Origin: Formicarius rufipectus
Lineage: Eukaryota; Chordata; Aves; Passeriformes; Formicariidae
Assembly: GCA_013399695.1 (NCBI GenBank)
Contig: VXAU01001879.1
Coordinates: 62,001-126,000, forward strand
Direction of reading: 5' to 3'
DNA length: 64,000 bases
The translations under genes and the position numbers were made by a program. This document shows positions 60,501-64,000 of this stretch, piece by piece. Below the pieces are notes generated by a model. It was given only the letters and a program-made list of their open reading frames with translations. It did not search any database and was not told where the DNA came from. The first letter of the stretch is position 1, and each line of letters begins with the position of its first letter.

Positions 60501-62883
60501 TGAGTCATCAATATCTGGACTTGCTTGTTCCAGTTGCTTTTGAAACACAGACATATAGGTGGTGTTCCTGTCACATACTGTGCACAAAGTTTGTTCTCCA
60601 GATAATGCCACTGATATCTGGTGATTAATTTGACCCTGTATGTACATAATTGCACCTGCACACAAAGGCATAAAGTCAAAATGCAAGTTATTTGATATGA
60701 AGGTAAAATTAGTCTGTGGCCACACTGCTTCAGAAAACTAGAGTATTTCACAGTAGTACACACTTCCCTTGGCTTTTTATTTGTCTTATCCTGAACTTTA
60801 CTGCCATAACAAAGTGTGCACAACCGGCACCTTTCTCTAATCAAAATAAAAAAATAAAAAAAAAAATAAATAAATAAAAAGAGGTTGGGAAAGCAGAAGA
60901 GGCAGAGGATTGATTCAAGGTCCCTGCAGGTGTTGGTATCCTACCAAATGGGATTTCCACAGTTCATCTCACTGGTCTGCAATGGCTTCATCCTAGTCTA
61001 ACAAGGTCAAACTTCTTGGCAGCCTGCTTTCTTCCAAGTTTTGTGCTGCAGCCAGCCATCCCTGGGCACCAGAAAGACCAAAGCTGTACTGCTTAGCTTG
61101 CATACAGACTTGTTGCAAGACTGCTTGAGAGGGAGGAAGAGTTCCAGCTCAATAGTATTGACCCAAGCAGAACTTATATGTTCACCGGTTAATAGAAGTT
61201 GCAGCATGCTGAGAAACACCAATTTCTCTTCAACAAATTTATCAAGTTATTTAATAAAAGCTAAAGGAAATAAAGTGACATAGGTAGAAAGTGAAAAATT
61301 AATTCCTAATACATTTATGTGAAGAAACTGCATTTAAAATAGACTTGGTCTACAAAATATTATGTGACGGTAAAAAAATAAAGTTTTAAATTACTTGATT
61401 TGAAGGTTAAAATGAGGTTTTAAAATTAGGGATGCTATTTACTCTGATATTTTATTTCAAGAGAACAAATATATGCTGATTCTCTTCCTAAAAATCCCAT
61501 CAGAGCCCTGAGCCCACTCTTCTGCCCTCCTGTACTCCTGCCTGGCCCTAGGTCAGTGCAGCTCTGGGACCTCTGATCAAGCTGCTTGGAGAACTTTTCT
61601 GGTTTTGCTTCAGAGTTGAGTTTATCTCACTTAGCTTTTAATGAAGCTTCCTGACTACACTGCCAATGCCCTTATATGTGGCCATGCACATTGCTCACCC
61701 TGATCCAGATCAACTTTCCTCCTGCACGTCAGCCCAGCCCTATCATCATCACAATTATGCTCATGTTCAGGACCATTGTCAGCCCCACAGCTGCTGGGGT
61801 AGTGGGACAAGCTCTGCTTGGCAGGTCCTGTCCTGACAGTCCCTAGGGGGCCTGGTCATCACTACTCCTGGATAAATCCTGACATGCAGATTTGTAATTT
61901 CCAAGTTAAAAAATCTGGGCATCTTGCTTTGGGCACTAGTACAACAACCACATGCCAGCATCATCACATTTTAGTCCTTGCTCTCACAGGGCACTCAGAT
62001 CTTTGTAGTAAAAATATTAGATTTGGACCCATTATTAAAAATGCTACACAGGATTGACAAGTTCCCTTCCTATCTTCCTCAAAGGGTTTCAGCTTAGAAG
62101 TGAAACTGGCTTACTGGCCGCTATCCAGCATGTACTTATCATCCTCTGTTGCTACCAAGTATTTCCAATGCCCATTCTCAGTTCTCATTTGCTACCCCGC
62201 ACATGGGCAGTTGAATTAGACAGTGCAAAAAGCCCAAAAGGTTCTTCTTAAGTCTTGCAGGCATCACATATTTCCCCTGTGCTTTTTGAATCTTTATGTT
62301 CAGTTGCCTAAATCAAAAAAATGTTGCAATGCAGCTGGTGGAAGGCTTTTTCATAGTCTAGCAAGTTTTAAGGACTAAGGTAAATTCGGTGTAACACTAG
62401 CGAAGTAATTTAAAACTGCCTTGTGATTCACTTTTCCTAATGCTTGGTGTTAAGTTCAAGAGCAAATGTTGACTTCCAGCAAATGATCACAATTTGTTCC
62501 ATTTGCTCCATCAACAGCAACCCTAACATCTCACAGGGGCTCTGCTTCTGCAGACAGCATTGGGCCTGTAAGAAAGATGACAGAATAGCTCCCCAGCTGG
62601 TTTCTTACCCACTTCATCTCCTTCTGAAAGTCATCATGCTCAGAAGCACAAGCACATGTTGGTGGCATCTCTGATGAATTAAGTAAGTTGGGTCAAAATG
62701 AAACCATGCTGTAGTTATTTCCACTAATTTCCAAGTATGGGTACTGAATCCTGATTTTGATCAGAGCTTTCCATACTCATTACATTTGCAGTACATATAT
62801 GCACTTACTGTGCATGCGTCTGCCTAATTAGTTGCCCACATGACTGTAACATGTCACTTTTGTCTTATTTCTTCCTCCTCCAG
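57501..62883. other. gene-free stretch
   Basis: No gene is recognised. It has an octamer motif ATTTGCAT at 57955-57962 and an A/T-only (TAAA)-type repeat at 60843-60880. Open frames up to 125 codons on the minus strand (60467-60844) show no recognisable domain. Confidence 0.6.
60843..60880. repeat. (TAAA)n-type A-rich microsatellite
   Basis: A-runs are interrupted by T, ending in three clean TAAA units. Confidence 0.9.
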
Positions 62884-63106
62884 TTTTGAGGATTTTGTCC
62901 ATTGCCTCATATTCCAAATTACATTGTAAATCCAGACGCTGGAAGGACACTTCTGCTGTCCATACAGTACTTCAGGCAATGTGGACTTGGTCTGTCACCA
63001 GGGCAAGTCAGCATTTTCACAACAGGATGTAATAAACAACAGATGGAAAGTGCAACTGAAATGAACTTGCTTGTGGTTCTGTGATTTTGGTTATTAAAGG
63101 TTTCAG
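62884..63106 (+). other. exon-like segment, probably non-coding if real
   Basis: The acceptor side is strong: tgtcttatttcttcctcctccag ends at 62883, with a CTAAT branch-point-like motif about 60 bases upstream. The donor is also strong, CAG followed by gtaagatt at 63107. The 223-base interval is a normal exon length. All three plus-strand frames contain stops, the longest open part being about 48 codons, so it is not an internal coding exon. It could belong to a long non-coding RNA or an untranslated region. A pseudo-exon is the main alternative. Confidence 0.2.
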
Positions 63107-64000
63107 GTAAGATTCTCTGGCTTGTGAATTGAGGGAAAAACATAAAACACATAAAACTTTTGAATAGATAATATTATTAATATAATAAAATAGGGATTTA
63201 ATCAGTCCCAGACTCTTTAAAAAACCTTCAGATTTTACAAGTGTCCCAGAAAAGCCTCTTTTGGCATCATACTTTCTGGCATTTCCTTCCAAAGTTAAAG
63301 CACCATGTTTCAAAACTTTATTGTCTTGTAGTGGCCTGTTTGTTTTGGTTCCAGGGAGTTGAGTTTCATCTTGTTCAGTACACAGTAGTTGCTGTTGCAG
63401 TGATGGTATCTTTTCTAAGTTGTGTCTAATTAAAGTTGTTTTATAATAATGCATGTGCTCCCAGTTAGGATGCAAGTACTGTTTACAGCTCTAGTCTTTT
63501 TCACACAGATTTCCGCTTGGGTGCATAACCTGCCTAGAGCTAACAAAAGAAAATCTTTGAGTAAAAAAGAATGGGTAAGAGTAAATGGTAATTAATTAAA
63601 CAGCCCCATGGCAAGGTTGAAGTGTGGTTATGTACTGTTGCTTCTCTCTTCCAATAGCTTTTAGCTTTCATTTTTTTTCCATTTGTACCCTTTTTATAAA
63701 AAAATATTTTATGACTCCTCTTCAAGTTGTTGTACTTTGCCTAGAAAAAAGGGAAAAATTTGAGGAATTGTTCAAAATACTTTTTCAATGACATAAGTAT
63801 TAGAGCATCTGTGTGAGGCTTTCTGCTGTGCTCCTAGAAACACAAATGTAACCACCCAGAAAGAAGGGAGAAACAGTGGTTTTCTTCTATCATCATGTCT
63901 CACAGATCTGGGATATCTCCAGAGTATGACATGAACAGGGAATAAACCACCCCATTCAAACACCATAGATTTTGCTTGCAGATTATCTATAAACACAGCA
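63107..64000. other. gene-free stretch
   Basis: No gene is recognised. A 145-codon ATG frame on the minus strand (63454 down to 63017) overlaps the exon-like segment and resembles no known family. Confidence 0.6.

Noticed and set aside
63017..63454. 145-codon ATG frame on the minus strand
   Set aside because: No recognisable domain, a low-complexity hydrophobic middle and no splice or promoter context. This length is expected once or so by chance across six frames of 64 kb.

Overview
This window looks like 64 kb of vertebrate nuclear DNA, most likely from a bird. It is AT-rich, has no bacterial-style gene packing, and has few interspersed repeats. The clearest recognisable element is a CR1 LINE 3' end at about 38.4-38.7 kb. 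It carries the conserved CR1 3' region and the direct-repeat tail (attctatgattctgtga) that is typical of birds and other sauropsids. Mammal-type SINEs such as Alu or B1 are absent. The bird assignment is an inference from CR1 type and low repeat load; a crocodilian or turtle is less likely but not excluded.

I recognise no protein-coding gene, rRNA, tRNA, CRISPR array or operon. The open frames present are short, mostly below 130 codons, overlap on both strands, and resemble no family I know. The sequence is best read as intergenic or intronic. The longest ATG frame (194 codons, 50049-50633, +) is listed only as an unresolved open frame. A few segments have good splice-site signals and could be non-coding or terminal exons of an unseen transcript: 5566-5816, 23320-23413, 50721-50773 and 62884-63106.

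Layout: 0-2.2 kb, anonymous DNA ending in a CpG-enriched pocket. 2.2-12.7 kb, gene-free, with A-rich tracts and a paired AGGTCA site. 12.7-19 kb, two MIR-like SINE remnants, a perfect 10-bp-arm hairpin and a C-rich G4-capable tract. 19-26.5 kb, gene-free, with one exon-like segment and an AAAC-type tract. 26.5-30 kb, a G12 quadruplex motif, a long GTTT/TTTTGG tract, a homopyrimidine run and a second CpG pocket. 30-38.4 kb, gene-free apart from a decayed antisense CR1/L3-like reverse transcriptase at about 33.5-34.3 kb, perhaps reaching 35.65 kb. 38.4-38.7 kb, the younger CR1. 38.7-64 kb, gene-free, with a second GTTT tract, an old CR1/L3 3' fragment near 48.7 kb, the long open frame at 50 kb, several poly-A/T runs and an exon-like segment at 62.9 kb.

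I found no previously undescribed biological system. The observations most worth following are the antisense LINE remnant, the CpG pocket at 29.5-30 kb, the exon-like segment at 62.9 kb and the hairpin at 13.9 kb.
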